64,000 nucleotides of DNA from Acidovorax soli (GTDB taxonomy: Bacteria > Pseudomonadota > Gammaproteobacteria > Burkholderiales > Burkholderiaceae_C). The DNA is taken from NCBI RefSeq assembly GCF_900107605.1, contig NZ_FNQJ01000001.1:62001-126000 (forward strand). The letters are read 5' to 3'. Shown one piece after another: positions 9,183-17,200 of this stretch. The notes beneath the pieces are model-generated. The model was not told the DNA's origin. It saw only the letters and a list, made by a program, of their open reading frames with translations, and searched no databases. Each line of letters opens with the position of its first letter. The first letter of the stretch is position 1. Both the position numbers and the translations under genes were made by a program.

Positions 9183-10077
9183 GAGCGATCAAATTATAAG
9201 TTTGCACCACTGGTTCGACTCCCCCCCCGGCCGTTACCTGCTGGCGTGGGAGCAGCAGCGCTTCGATGAGGCGGTGGTGGACATCTTTGGTTACCACGGC
9301 CTGCAGATCGGCATTCCGATGCTCGACGGCCTGCGCGCCAACCGCATGCCGCACCAGTGGCTGGCCCTGGGCGAAGAGGGTATGGCCCTGCTGCCGGGCA
9401 CCTGCGCTGCAGGCCCGCCACCCGCTGGCGCCGCGCCCGCGCCAGACCCCCTGCGCCTGCTGGCCCTGCTGGCCGACCCGGTGGCGCTGCCGTTTGCGGA
9501 CAACAGCCTGGACCTCATCGTGCTGCCGCACACGCTGGAGCAGAGCGTGGACCCGCATGCCGCGCTGCGCGAGGTGGAGCGCGTGCTGGTGCCCGAGGGG
9601 CGGGTGGTGATCAGCGGGCTCAATCCGGTCAGCCTGTGGGCCTTGCGCCAACACCGCGCGCGCCTGTACCAGCGCCTGGGGCGGGGCCGCCTGTACCTGC
9701 CGGATGCGGGCGAGTTCATTGGCTACCGGCGGCTGCGCGACTGGTTGCGGCTGCTCAATTTCGAGGTCGAGTCGGCGCGCTTTGGCTGCTACCGGCCGGC
9801 CGTGCGCAGCAGCCACTGGCTGGAAAGATTTGCCTGGATGGACCGCCTGGGCGATCAATGGTGGCCGATACTCGGGGCCGCGTACTTTCTGGTGGCCGTC
9901 AAGCGCGTGCATGGCATGCGCCTGCTCGAACCCGCCTGGCGCACCGCACCGCAGCGCGCTGCCGCGTCGGTGCCGGTGGCCCACCGCGGTGCCAGCCAGA
10001 AACCGTCGCACCGCACCAGCCTGGTGCCCACCATGGCACCGGGCGCCACAGACCGCACCCACAGGAAAAAAGTTTGA
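9181..10077 (+). CDS. Class I SAM-dependent methyltransferase
   Basis: This is a predicted methyltransferase of 298 residues. The N-terminus has [16 protein letters not shown], and a later part ([19 protein letters not shown]) matches the motif IV region of Methyltransf_11 proteins, followed by [20 protein letters not shown]. Its substrate is unknown. The usual Gly-rich motif I is not clear: residues 40-75 are replaced by an Ala/Pro-rich stretch, so SAM binding is inferred from the later motifs. Its stop overlaps the rnhA start by four bases (TTGA), suggesting coupling. The gene starts inside the divergent gloB start. Confidence 0.8.
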   Translation: MSDQIISLHHWFDSPPGRYLLAWEQQRFDEAVVDIFGYHGLQIGIPMLDGLRANRMPHQWLALGEEGMALLPGTCAAGPPPAGAAPAPDPLRLLALLADPVALPFADNSLDLIVLPHTLEQSVDPHAALREVERVLVPEGRVVISGLNPVSLWALRQHRARLYQRLGRGRLYLPDAGEFIGYRRLRDWLRLLNFEVESARFGCYRPAVRSSHWLERFAWMDRLGDQWWPILGAAYFLVAVKRVHGMRLLEPAWRTAPQRAAASVPVAHRGASQKPSHRTSLVPTMAPGATDRTHRKKV

Positions 10078-10523
10078 ATCAGATTGAGATCTACACCGAT
10101 GGCGCCTGCAAGGGCAATCCGGGCCCCGGCGGCTGGGGCGTTTTACTGCGCTCCGGTGCCACTGAAAAAGAGCTGTTTGGCGGCGAGCTCGGCACCACCA
10201 ACAACCGCATGGAACTGCTGGCCGTCATCGAGGCGCTGTCTGCGCTCAAGCGGCCTTGCGCGGTGACGCTGTACCTCGACAGCGAATATGTGCGCAAGGG
10301 CATCACCGAATGGATCCACGGCTGGAAGGCGCGCGGCTGGCGCACCGCCGCCAGGCAGCCGGTGAAAAACGTCGAGCTGTGGCAGCGCCTGGATGCGCTG
10401 GTCACCGGGGCCGGCCACCGCATCGACTGGCGCTGGGTGCGGGGGCATTCGGGCGATCCGGGCAACGAGCGGGCCGATGCCCTGGCCAACCGCGGTGTGG
10501 AACAGGCCCTGGGGCGGCGCTGA
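10074..10523 (+). CDS. rnhA: Ribonuclease HI
   Basis: RNase HI cuts the RNA of RNA-DNA hybrids, including R-loops and lagging-strand primers. The protein has 149 residues. All four acidic catalytic residues are present: Asp in [16 protein letters not shown], Glu in NNRMELLAV, Asp in YLDSEYV and Asp in GNERADALA, with the helper His in RGHSGDPG. The most likely start is TTG at 10074, in the TTGA overlap with the methyltransferase stop, with AGGAAA about 7 bases upstream; no in-frame ATG precedes the conserved IEIYTDGA. This two-gene arrangement is common in the family. Confidence 0.95.
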   Translation: MNQIEIYTDGACKGNPGPGGWGVLLRSGATEKELFGGELGTTNNRMELLAVIEALSALKRPCAVTLYLDSEYVRKGITEWIHGWKARGWRTAARQPVKNVELWQRLDALVTGAGHRIDWRWVRGHSGDPGNERADALANRGVEQALGRR

Positions 10524-10560
10524 AGTTCTCGACCAGATCTGGCGGGTATGCGCTACCGAT

Positions 10561-10630
10561 TTCTTGTTGATTGCTACTTTATTGGTAGCTACAAGCGCAC
10601 ATGACTTAGGCGCTTCAGGTGTTTTTACCC
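10561..10630. repeat. Dispersed AT-rich repeat, family B, and rnhA-SagB spacer
   Basis: The 222-base spacer from 10524 to 10745 has no gene. It holds a family B element: short words such as GGTAGCTAC and AAGCGC near GGCGCTT, followed by a T-run. Relatives occur near 16171, 20941, 23205, 26250, 32648, 34718, 43505, 45420 and 54735. The core alternates CTATC/GATAG with AGCGCTT. Confidence 0.5.
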
Positions 10631-10745
10631 AAATTCCTGGTGTGTGAGCGCTCTGCCGGTGGGCGTCGGCCTACGCCTTTCCAGTAGGCAGCGGCGCGGC
10701 GCTGTGGTCTGATGGCGGCCGGTGGAACTCTGCACAGGAGTGAAC

Positions 10746-11405
10746 GTGAACCCGCTGACCAAGATGGCGCTGGGGCTGATAGGGCAGTTGCGCCCCGAGC
10801 CCCCCACGGGCGATGGCAGTCCGGTGCTGGCCTTGCCCCCGCCGCGGTGCGACGGCGGCATGCCGCTCATGCAGGCGCTGGCCCGGCGGCAGTCGCAGCG
10901 CGAATTCGATCCCGTGGCGCTGCCAATGCCGGTGCTGTCGGACCTGCTGTGGGCTGCGGCGGGCGTCAACCGGCACGACAGCGGCGGGCGCACGGTGCCG
11001 AGCGCCATGAACGCGCAGGAGGTGGACCTGTACGTGGCCCTGCCCGAAGGCCTGTACCTCTACGACCCCCAGGCCCACGCACTGCAGCGCACGGTGGTCA
11101 CCGATGTACGGCGCGTCACGGGCTACCAGGACTTTGTGGACAGCGCGCCGCTCGACCTCGTCTATGTGGCCGAACATGCACGCATGAAGCTGGTGCCGGC
11201 CGAACAGCGCAGCACCTACGCCGCAGCCGCGGCGGGTGCCATGGCGCAAAACGTCTATCTGCAGGCCGCATCCACCGGGCTGGCCACCGTCATCCGCGCC
11301 TGGCTGGACCGCACCGCACTGGCGCAGGCCATGGGCCTGGGCACCAACCAGCAGGTGCTGCTGGCGCAAACCGTGGGCTGGCCGGCCGGGGCGGCGCCGC
11401 CATGA
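10746..11405 (+). CDS. SagB/ThcOx-type FMN oxidoreductase (nitroreductase fold)
   Basis: This 219-residue protein has the nitroreductase fold of SagB-type dehydrogenases, which in peptide biosynthesis oxidise azolines with FMN. The phosphate-binding motif is RRQSQREFDPVALPMPVLSD, followed by LLWAAAGVNRHDSGGRTVPS; a second flavin region is QNVYLQAASTGLATV. GTG at 10746 is 5 bases after AGGAG; a GTG at 10722 would add 8 residues. Its stop overlaps the next gene's start (ATGA), so it works with that adenylate-forming enzyme. No precursor peptide gene is seen, so the substrate is unknown. Confidence 0.82.
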   Translation: MNPLTKMALGLIGQLRPEPPTGDGSPVLALPPPRCDGGMPLMQALARRQSQREFDPVALPMPVLSDLLWAAAGVNRHDSGGRTVPSAMNAQEVDLYVALPEGLYLYDPQAHALQRTVVTDVRRVTGYQDFVDSAPLDLVYVAEHARMKLVPAEQRSTYAAAAAGAMAQNVYLQAASTGLATVIRAWLDRTALAQAMGLGTNQQVLLAQTVGWPAGAAPP

Positions 11406-12790
11406 GCACCGTGTTCGACCCGCTGCGCCTGTCGGCGGTGTCGCTGGAGGTGATGGCGGCCAACCGCGATTCGGTGCAGGGCCTGGCGCGGCGCCAGCAG
11501 GCGCGGCTGGCGCGGCTGCTGGAGGCCGCGCTCAAGGGCTCGCGCCTTTACCGCGAGCTGCTGCCCGCAGGCACCTCGGCCCGCACGCCGTTGCAGGATT
11601 TGCCGGTGGTCACACGCCACCAGCTGATGGCGCGCTTTGACGACTGGGTGACCGACCCGTGCCTCACGCTCCATGCGCTGCGCGCCTTCACCGCCGACCC
11701 GGCGCGCATCGCCACGCCCTGGCAGGGCCGCTACATGGTGTGGGAAAGCTCGGGCACCAGCGGCCAGCCGGGCATCTTTGTGCAGGACGCACAGGCCATG
11801 GCCGTGTACGACGCGCTGGAGGCGCTGCGCCGCAGCACGCCGCGCCCCCTGCTGCGCTGGCTGGACCCGCTGTGCCTGTCCGAGCGCATTGCCTTCGTGG
11901 GGGCGACCAGCGGGCATTTCGCCAGCTATGTCTCGGTGCAGCGGCTGCGCACCCTCAACCCGTGGCTGGCGGGGCGCATCCGCAGTTTTTCCATCCAGGA
12001 GTCCGCACCCGAGCTGGTGGCCGCCCTGAATGATTTTGCACCCACGGTGCTGGCCACCTACCCCACCGCGGCCGCGCTGCTGGCCGACGAGGCGGACCGG
12101 GGGGCCTTGCGCATCGCGCCGCACGAGGTCTGGACCGGCGGTGAAACGCTGAGTCCGGCCGTGCGCGCGCACATCGAACGGGCGCTGGGCGCCGTGGTGC
12201 GCAACAGCTATGGCGCCTCGGAGTTCCTCTCCATGGGCTGGGAGTGCGCCCACGGCCAGATGCACCTGAACGCCGACTGGGTGATCCTGGAGCCCGTGGA
12301 CGAGCACCACCGCCCCGTGCCGGTGGGCCATGCCGCCTGCAGCGTGCTGCTGACCAATCTGGCCAACACCGTTCAGCCCCTCATCCGCTACGACCTGGGT
12401 GACCAGGTGACGCTGCAGGCCGGGCGCTGCGGCTGTGGTTCACCCTTGCCGGTGATGGTGGTGCAGGGGCGCCACGACGACCTGTTGCACATGGCAGGGC
12501 CGGGCGGGCGGCCGGTAACGCTGTTGCCGCTGGCCTTGTCCACGGTGCTGGAGGACGACGCGGGCGTGTTTGATTTCTATCTGCGCCAGCAGGACGCGCA
12601 CACGCTGGTGCTGCGCCTGCCCGTGGCGGGCGAGGCCGGGCAGGCGGCCATGGAGCGCGGCTGCAAGGCGCTCAAGGCCTTTGCCAGGGCCCAGGGCCTG
12701 CCGCGGCTGCGGGTGCTGCAGGAACTGGACCTGCCCGTGCCACGCGGGCGCAGCGGCAAGGCCTGCCGCATCATGGCTTGTTGTGTCTGA
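11402..12790 (+). CDS. Adenylate-forming enzyme, phenylacetate-CoA ligase / F390-synthetase-like
   Basis: This 462-residue enzyme belongs to the phenylacetate-CoA ligase side of the ANL superfamily, which adenylates carboxylic acids. The ATP-loop motif is ESSGTSGQPGIFVQ (about residue 118). NSYGASEFLSMGWEC (about residue 270) is the adenine-binding region, and LIRYDLGDQV carries the ribose-binding Asp. A short C-terminal domain follows. The family is also related to coenzyme F390 synthetase. It overlaps the SagB-like gene by four bases. The acid it activates cannot be told from the sequence. Confidence 0.8.
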   Translation: MSTVFDPLRLSAVSLEVMAANRDSVQGLARRQQARLARLLEAALKGSRLYRELLPAGTSARTPLQDLPVVTRHQLMARFDDWVTDPCLTLHALRAFTADPARIATPWQGRYMVWESSGTSGQPGIFVQDAQAMAVYDALEALRRSTPRPLLRWLDPLCLSERIAFVGATSGHFASYVSVQRLRTLNPWLAGRIRSFSIQESAPELVAALNDFAPTVLATYPTAAALLADEADRGALRIAPHEVWTGGETLSPAVRAHIERALGAVVRNSYGASEFLSMGWECAHGQMHLNADWVILEPVDEHHRPVPVGHAACSVLLTNLANTVQPLIRYDLGDQVTLQAGRCGCGSPLPVMVVQGRHDDLLHMAGPGGRPVTLLPLALSTVLEDDAGVFDFYLRQQDAHTLVLRLPVAGEAGQAAMERGCKALKAFARAQGLPRLRVLQELDLPVPRGRSGKACRIMACCV

Positions 12791-12894
12791 TACGGTCTTG
12801 CATTCAAGCGGATAACTAGGCGGGAAGCCGCAGACAGTGCTTCAGCACGGCAAGGCAAACCAACGAAGTGATACGTTTGGAGGCAAGACCGTAT
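12790..12894. repeat. Long hairpin element, family C, copy 1
   Basis: A perfect 12-bp inverted repeat (ATACGGTCTTGC, 12790-12801; GCAAGACCGTAT, 12883-12894) closes a hairpin between two convergent genes. The inner part (12816-12866) is about 85% identical to the complement of 44133-44183, while the outer arms differ in sequence but still pair. It begins at the last base of the upstream stop codon and may end transcription from both sides. Confidence 0.65.
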
Positions 12895-12904
12895 GAAACG
12901 GCGT

Positions 12905-13564
12905 TCAAGGCATGGACGACACATAGGCCACCACCGCTTCGATGTCGGCATCCGACATCTGCCTGGTGTTGGGGGTCATGATGGAACCGGCGCGCGCCCC
13001 CGTATCTTCTCGGTAGCGGTGCAGGGTCATGCGCAGGTAGTCGGGCTGCTGCCCGGCGATGCGGGCAATCTGCTCGTTTCCCCGGCCTGCGGCGCCATGG
13101 CAGCGGACGCAGGTTTTCTCGAAATAGGCCTGCCCCTTGGCGGTCAGTGCGGGGCTGGCGGTGGTCTGGTGGGCCACTGGCTGTGCTGCATAGAACAGCA
13201 CCATGCCGATTTTTTCGTCGCTGTTCATGGCGCGGATCATGCCTTCCATGAATTCGTTGCGCCGGCGGCCGTCGGCAAACTGCCGCATCTGCTCCAGCAG
13301 ATAGGCCGGATTCTGGCCGGCCAGGTTGGGAATGGACGGCTTGATGCTGGTGCCGCCTTCGCCATGGCAATGGGCGCACACGGCGGCCACCTTGCGGCCC
13401 ACCTTGTAGAGGTTGTCGGCCAGCGGTGCGCTGGTTTGCGCTTCCTTGAAGCGGGCGTCCAGATCCACGTTGGCGGTGGCGCGGGCCTTGGCTTGCTGGG
13501 CCACCACGGGCGGGACCACGAGTGCAGCCATCCATCCGATCGTCAGAGCTGTGCGCAGGAGCAT
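12905..13564 (-). CDS. Dihaem cytochrome c4
   Basis: This is a periplasmic c-type cytochrome of 219 residues with two haem-binding motifs: CAHCH near residue 65 and CVRCH near residue 155. The two-domain layout and the paired PNLAGQNPAYL and IAGQQPDYLR segments identify cytochrome c4, which carries electrons to terminal oxidases. A signal peptide (LTIGWMAALVVPPVVAQ) precedes the mature protein. ATG at 13564 gives a normal signal; an in-frame start at 13576 adds four residues. It is convergent with the adenylate-forming gene and separated from it by the family C hairpin. Confidence 0.92.
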   Translation of the reverse strand: MLLRTALTIGWMAALVVPPVVAQQAKARATANVDLDARFKEAQTSAPLADNLYKVGRKVAAVCAHCHGEGGTSIKPSIPNLAGQNPAYLLEQMRQFADGRRRNEFMEGMIRAMNSDEKIGMVLFYAAQPVAHQTTASPALTAKGQAYFEKTCVRCHGAAGRGNEQIARIAGQQPDYLRMTLHRYREDTGARAGSIMTPNTRQMSDADIEAVVAYVSSMP

Positions 13565-13770
13565 GGCGGTAACCACTTTATTGAAAAGGTCATTCTAGGC
13601 CCGGGATTCGCCACCGTTCGCACGCGCAGGCGGGGTTGGATCAAAGAGTGTGCTTTGGGCGGGGGAGGGGGTGCAGGCGGCGCCCGGGGCAGGCAATGGC
13701 ACGCCTGCCGGTAGGGGCAGGGCCTGCGGCGCAGGCGCGCTTGGGGGTGTTCTTCGTAAAATGACCGCCC

Positions 13771-13863
13771 GGGAATGCACCGTCGTGGCTGCTTTGCACC
13801 CCATCGGATGCAACCCTGGAGCCTGAGAAAGCCGTGTGCGCCCCTGGGTCGCATGCGGCTTTT
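13771..13863 (+). promoter_or_regulatory. Structured leader with intrinsic terminator before the MFS gene
   Basis: The 364-base gap between the divergent cytochrome and MFS genes holds a possible stem (GGGAATGCA 13771-13779 with TGCAACCC 13809-13816). A strong hairpin follows: GCCGTGTGCG 13831-13840 with CGCATGCGGC 13850-13859, then TTTT. No plus-strand gene lies just upstream, so this terminator must stop an RNA that starts in the gap: either an attenuated leader for the MFS gene or a small RNA. It fits no riboswitch class I know. Confidence 0.5.
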
Positions 13864-13928
13864 GCCGTTTTTCCCCCGTCCGTTTTTTCGCCAACACGGC
13901 CCTCTCGCGGCCGGTCGGCCTACCATTT

Positions 13929-15128
13929 ATGCCACGCCATTGGCCTCCATTTGCCTGGGTTTGTTTTGCCATGTGCGTGGGTGTCATGGGCACCGCCCTG
14001 GCCAGCCCGCTGTACCCGCTGTACCAGGCCCACTGGGGCCTGCAGCCCAGCCACATCACGGGCATCTACGTGGCCTACATGTTTGGGGCGCTGGCCAGCC
14101 TGCTGTTCCTGGGGCGGCTGAGCGACCGGTTCGGCTTTCTGCCCGTGTTGCGCCATGGCCTGGTGCTGGTCACGGCCGGCGTGTTGCTGTCGGCGCTGGC
14201 CTGGAGCGTGGCGTCGTTCGTGGTCAGCCGTGTGCTGATCGGCATTGCCTCGGGAATGATCACCACCTCGGCCTCGATCGGCCTCACGCAGCTCAACCGC
14301 AGCCGCAACGTGATGCGCGCCTCGGCCATGACCAGTTTTGCCATGGCGCTGGGTTTTGGCCTGGGGCCGCTGGTGGGCGGCCTGATGGCGCAGTGGGTGC
14401 CGCTGCCGCTGGTGACGGCCTATGCGCCCAGCGTGGTGCTGGGGGTGCTGGCCATTTATGCCCTGTACCAGGTGCAACGGGCTTCACCGGGTGCGGCCGC
14501 GGTGCAGCAGCCTTTGGCCTTGCGCGACTGGCTGCCGCGCATCACCCTGCCGCAACCCACCCTGCGGCGCCCGTTTCTGATTGCCAGCCTGGGGGCGTTC
14601 AGCACCTTCGGCATCTTTGGCCTGTATGCGTCGCTGGCACCGAGTTTCATGGCGCACATGGTGCCCTGGCACGGGCCGGCCGTGAGTGGCCTGTCGATTG
14701 CCATGATCCTGTTTCTCTCGGCCGGCTTTCAGTGGCTGGCCCGGCCGGTGCACACCAAGACCTGCGCCATCGCCGGGCTGGGGCTGCTGGCGGCCTGCAA
14801 TCTGCTGCTGATTGCCACCACCTACACCAACCTGCCGCTGCTGTTCGTGCTGAGCGTGCTCAGCACCGCCGCAGGCCATGGCCTGGTGAACCTGGCAGGC
14901 ATTGCCATCGTGAACAAGGTGGCGGGCCCCGAGAACCGGTCCGGGCTGCTGTCCACCTACCTGGTGGTGGGCTATCTGGGCACCATCGTGCCCATTCTGG
15001 GCGTGGGCTGGCTGTCGGACCACCTGGGCCTGCGGGTGGCCATCGTGGTTTTCTGCGGAGCGATGGCGGCGCTGACCGGCGTGCTGGCCTGGCTGGCCCA
15101 GCGCACCCCGGTGATCGAGCAGGCTTGA
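13929..15128 (+). CDS. MFS transporter, drug/sugar efflux type
   Basis: This is a 12-helix major facilitator protein of 399 residues. The loop between helices 2 and 3 carries the signature GRLSDRFGFLPVL, and a matching loop in the second half reads GWLSDHLGLRV. Helix 1 has ALASPLYPLYQAHWGL, typical of the DHA1-like group. Substrate cannot be assigned. ATG at 13929 was chosen because it precedes the first helix directly; the frame extends to 13836 through the terminator hairpin. That hairpin suggests control by transcription attenuation. Confidence 0.85.
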   Translation: MPRHWPPFAWVCFAMCVGVMGTALASPLYPLYQAHWGLQPSHITGIYVAYMFGALASLLFLGRLSDRFGFLPVLRHGLVLVTAGVLLSALAWSVASFVVSRVLIGIASGMITTSASIGLTQLNRSRNVMRASAMTSFAMALGFGLGPLVGGLMAQWVPLPLVTAYAPSVVLGVLAIYALYQVQRASPGAAAVQQPLALRDWLPRITLPQPTLRRPFLIASLGAFSTFGIFGLYASLAPSFMAHMVPWHGPAVSGLSIAMILFLSAGFQWLARPVHTKTCAIAGLGLLAACNLLLIATTYTNLPLLFVLSVLSTAAGHGLVNLAGIAIVNKVAGPENRSGLLSTYLVVGYLGTIVPILGVGWLSDHLGLRVAIVVFCGAMAALTGVLAWLAQRTPVIEQA

Positions 15129-15129
15129 A

Positions 15130-15255
15130 GCGAGACACCCCTCTGAGCGGCGTTGCCGCTTCCCCCCGCTCTCGCACCGCTGCGCGCTGTGGGCAGGGGG
15201 ACGCAGCCCTCGCTGCGGGGCGGCCCTTGCTTGGCTGCCCTGGCCTGGGCTGCGT
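15130..15255. repeat. Dispersed GC-rich repeat, family A, copy 2
   Basis: Directly after the MFS stop the sequence has CCCCTCTGAGCGGCGTTGCC, a C-run, GCAGGGGGACGCAGCCCTCG and CTGCGGGGCGGCCCTTGC. The last block matches copies 1, 3 and 6. It fills the gap between convergent MFS and thioredoxin genes. Confidence 0.7.
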
Positions 15256-15295
15256 CTGTTTCATGGGTCGCTGGCGGTGCAGGACACCATGAAAA

Positions 15296-15631
15296 TCAGC
15301 CCGGTGCCGGCCGGTCTGCGCCAAGCAGCTGTTCCATGGTCAGGGCGTCCTGGGGCCGCACCACACGCGCCAACTCTTGTCCATCGCGCAGCAGCACCAG
15401 GGTGGGCCAGAGCTTCACGCCAAAGCTGCGGCCCAGGCGCTGGCCGGGGCCGTCTTCCACCTTGATGTGGGCCATATCCGTCCGGTCGCGCAGGGCCTGC
15501 TCGATGAGGGGCTGGGCGCGCTGGCAGTGGCCGCACCAGGGGGTGCCGAATTCGAGCACGGTGGCGCCGGGCAGGCGGTCCACTTCGGCGCGGGTGGGTG
15601 CTTGTGCAAGGTGTTGGGCGGCGTAGGGCAT
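15296..15631 (-). CDS. Thioredoxin family protein
   Basis: This is a 111-residue cytoplasmic thioredoxin-fold protein with the redox motif WCGHC near residue 33 and a cis-proline in LWPTLVLLRDG. The second active-site residue is His rather than the Pro of classic thioredoxin (WCGPC), which raises the redox potential in known variants. Physiological partners are unknown. ATG at 15631 begins MPYAAQHLAQAP; the frame is open back to 15802 but that stretch is repeat sequence. It is flanked by family A repeats on both sides. Confidence 0.88.
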   Translation of the reverse strand: MPYAAQHLAQAPTRAEVDRLPGATVLEFGTPWCGHCQRAQPLIEQALRDRTDMAHIKVEDGPGQRLGRSFGVKLWPTLVLLRDGQELARVVRPQDALTMEQLLGADRPAPG

Positions 15632-15711
15632 AGGCTCAATGATTTCAAGAAGAGGGCAGATACGAAACCCATTGTGCTGCGCGTCGCCCGCTCGGCGCGC
15701 AACTGGCGCGT

Positions 15712-15797
15712 CACCTGCCAGGGACGCCGAGCAAGGGCCGCCCCGCAGCGAGGGCGTCGTCCCCCTCGGGGGAAGGCGCGAAGCGACACAGGGGGGG
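15712..15797. repeat. Dispersed GC-rich repeat, family A, copy 3 (inverted)
   Basis: On the minus strand this reads CCCCCCTGTGTCGCTTCGCG, a C-run, GACGACGCCCTCGCTGCGG and GGCGGCCCTTGCTCGGCG. It is the inverted counterpart of copy 2 and ends just before the moeA stop, so copies 2 and 3 bracket the thioredoxin gene in opposite orientations. Confidence 0.7.
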
Positions 15798-15798
15798 C

Positions 15799-17154
15799 TC
15801 AAATTACTCCGTCGAACATCATCACATCCACCGTGTCGCCCACGGCCACGTTGCCCTGGCCGTGGTGCAGCACGATCAGGCCGTTGGCCTGCACCATGGA
15901 GCTGAGCACGCCTGAACCCTGGTTGCCCGTGGTGCAGACCTGCAGCGTGCCGTCGGCAGCGGTGGTGACGGTGCCACGCTGGTATTCGGTGCGGCCGGCC
16001 TTCTTGCGGAGGACCTCGGTGCTCACGGCGCGCAGCAGCGGCGGGGCCGGGCGGGTGCTGCCCATCATGCGCAGCAGGGCGGGGCGCACAAAGGCCAGAA
16101 AGGTCACCATGACCGCCACGGGGTTGCCGGGTAGGCCGAAAAGAACGGCACCGGTGGCGGCTTTGCCAGTATCGTTCTGATAGCTGTCAGTGCTTTCTGC
16201 ATCTGCGCTGGAGGCCTCTTTTTTCTGAAAACCTGCGCTGGCAATGCGTCCCACGGCCATGGGCCGGCCGGGGCGCATGGCGATGCGCCAGAAAGCCACG
16301 TCACCGAGCTGCTTCATCATGGTGCGCGTGTGGTCGGCCTCGCCCACGCTCACGCCGCCACTGGTGATGATGGCGTCGGCCCGCTGCGCGGCATCGCGGA
16401 AGGCGGCCTCCAGCAGGGCGGGGGTGTCGGGCACTACGCCCAGGTCGATCACCTCCACGCCCAGCCGCGTGAGCAGGCCGAACACGGTGTAGCGGTTGCT
16501 GTCGTACACCGCGCCTTCGCGGGGCGGCTCGCCCAGGCTCAGGATTTCGTCGCCGGTGGAAAAATAGGCCACGCGCAGGCGGCGGTACACCGCCACGGTT
16601 TTCAGCCCCAGACTGGCCACCAGCCCCAGCGCGGCAGGAGCCAGCAGCGCTCCTTTGGATAGCGCCACACCGCCTTCCATGAGGTCTTCGCCCTTGAAGC
16701 GGCGGTTGTCGCCCAGGCGCAGCACGTTGGCGGCAATGGTGATGTGGTCGCCATCGGCGGCGGTGGTGAACTCCTGCGGCACCACGGTGTCCAGGCCCGG
16801 GGGCATGATGGCGCCGGTCATGATCTTCAGGCATTCGCCCGCGCCCACGGTGCCGGTCCAGGCCTTGCCCGCCAGCGCCGTGCCCACCACGCGCAGCGTG
16901 AGCGGCTGGCCCGCCACCAGTTGCGCACCGGCAAAGGCGTAGCCGTCCATGGCCGAGTTGTCGTGGGGCGGCACGCTCAGGGGCGAGACCACGTCGCGTG
17001 CCAGCACGCGGCCCAGGGCCTCGAAAATGCCGATCTCTTCGGTGGCCGTGACCGGCTGCACCAGCTGTTCCAGAAAGGCCGACACCTGGTCGGCACTGAG
17101 TGCCTGGGGGTCGTAGCCCTGCAGTTCGGCGGCAATCTGTGCAATGGTTTTCAT
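15799..17154 (-). CDS. moeA: Molybdopterin molybdotransferase MoeA
   Basis: MoeA inserts molybdate into adenylated molybdopterin to give active molybdenum cofactor. The protein has 451 residues. It shows PPHDNSAMDGYAF near residue 60, the MoCF domain with STGDEI, GAVYDSNRY and ITSGGVSVGEADH, and LFGLPGNPVA. Between AMRPGRPMAVG and LFGLPGNPVA lies a Lys/Ser/Asp-rich insert (residues about 306-330) encoded by a family B repeat, kept in frame. ATG at 17154 gives the conserved MKTIAQIAAEL start. It follows mobA after 46 bases, and moaA lies upstream of that. Confidence 0.95.
   Translation of the reverse strand: MKTIAQIAAELQGYDPQALSADQVSAFLEQLVQPVTATEEIGIFEALGRVLARDVVSPLSVPPHDNSAMDGYAFAGAQLVAGQPLTLRVVGTALAGKAWTGTVGAGECLKIMTGAIMPPGLDTVVPQEFTTAADGDHITIAANVLRLGDNRRFKGEDLMEGGVALSKGALLAPAALGLVASLGLKTVAVYRRLRVAYFSTGDEILSLGEPPREGAVYDSNRYTVFGLLTRLGVEVIDLGVVPDTPALLEAAFRDAAQRADAIITSGGVSVGEADHTRTMMKQLGDVAFWRIAMRPGRPMAVGRIASAGFQKKEASSADAESTDSYQNDTGKAATGAVLFGLPGNPVAVMVTFLAFVRPALLRMMGSTRPAPPLLRAVSTEVLRKKAGRTEYQRGTVTTAADGTLQVCTTGNQGSGVLSSMVQANGLIVLHHGQGNVAVGDTVDVMMFDGVI
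16171..16222. repeat. Family B repeat inside moeA
   Basis: Within moeA the minus strand carries GAGGCCTCCAGCGCAGATGC then GAAAGCACTGACAGCTATCA, the intergenic family B pattern. It is translated as part of a hydrophilic insert (KKEASSADAESTDSYQ) absent from the usual MoeA fold. The reading frame is preserved. Confidence 0.55.
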
Positions 17155-17200
17155 GGGTGCGTTCGCGCTGAGCGGGTGGGGGTGCAACCGGTGCACCCGG

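Noticed and set aside
13771-13863. Known riboswitch classes (TPP, SAM, guanidine, glycine, fluoride)
   Set aside because: The consensus core words I know for these were not found; only a stem and terminator are visible.
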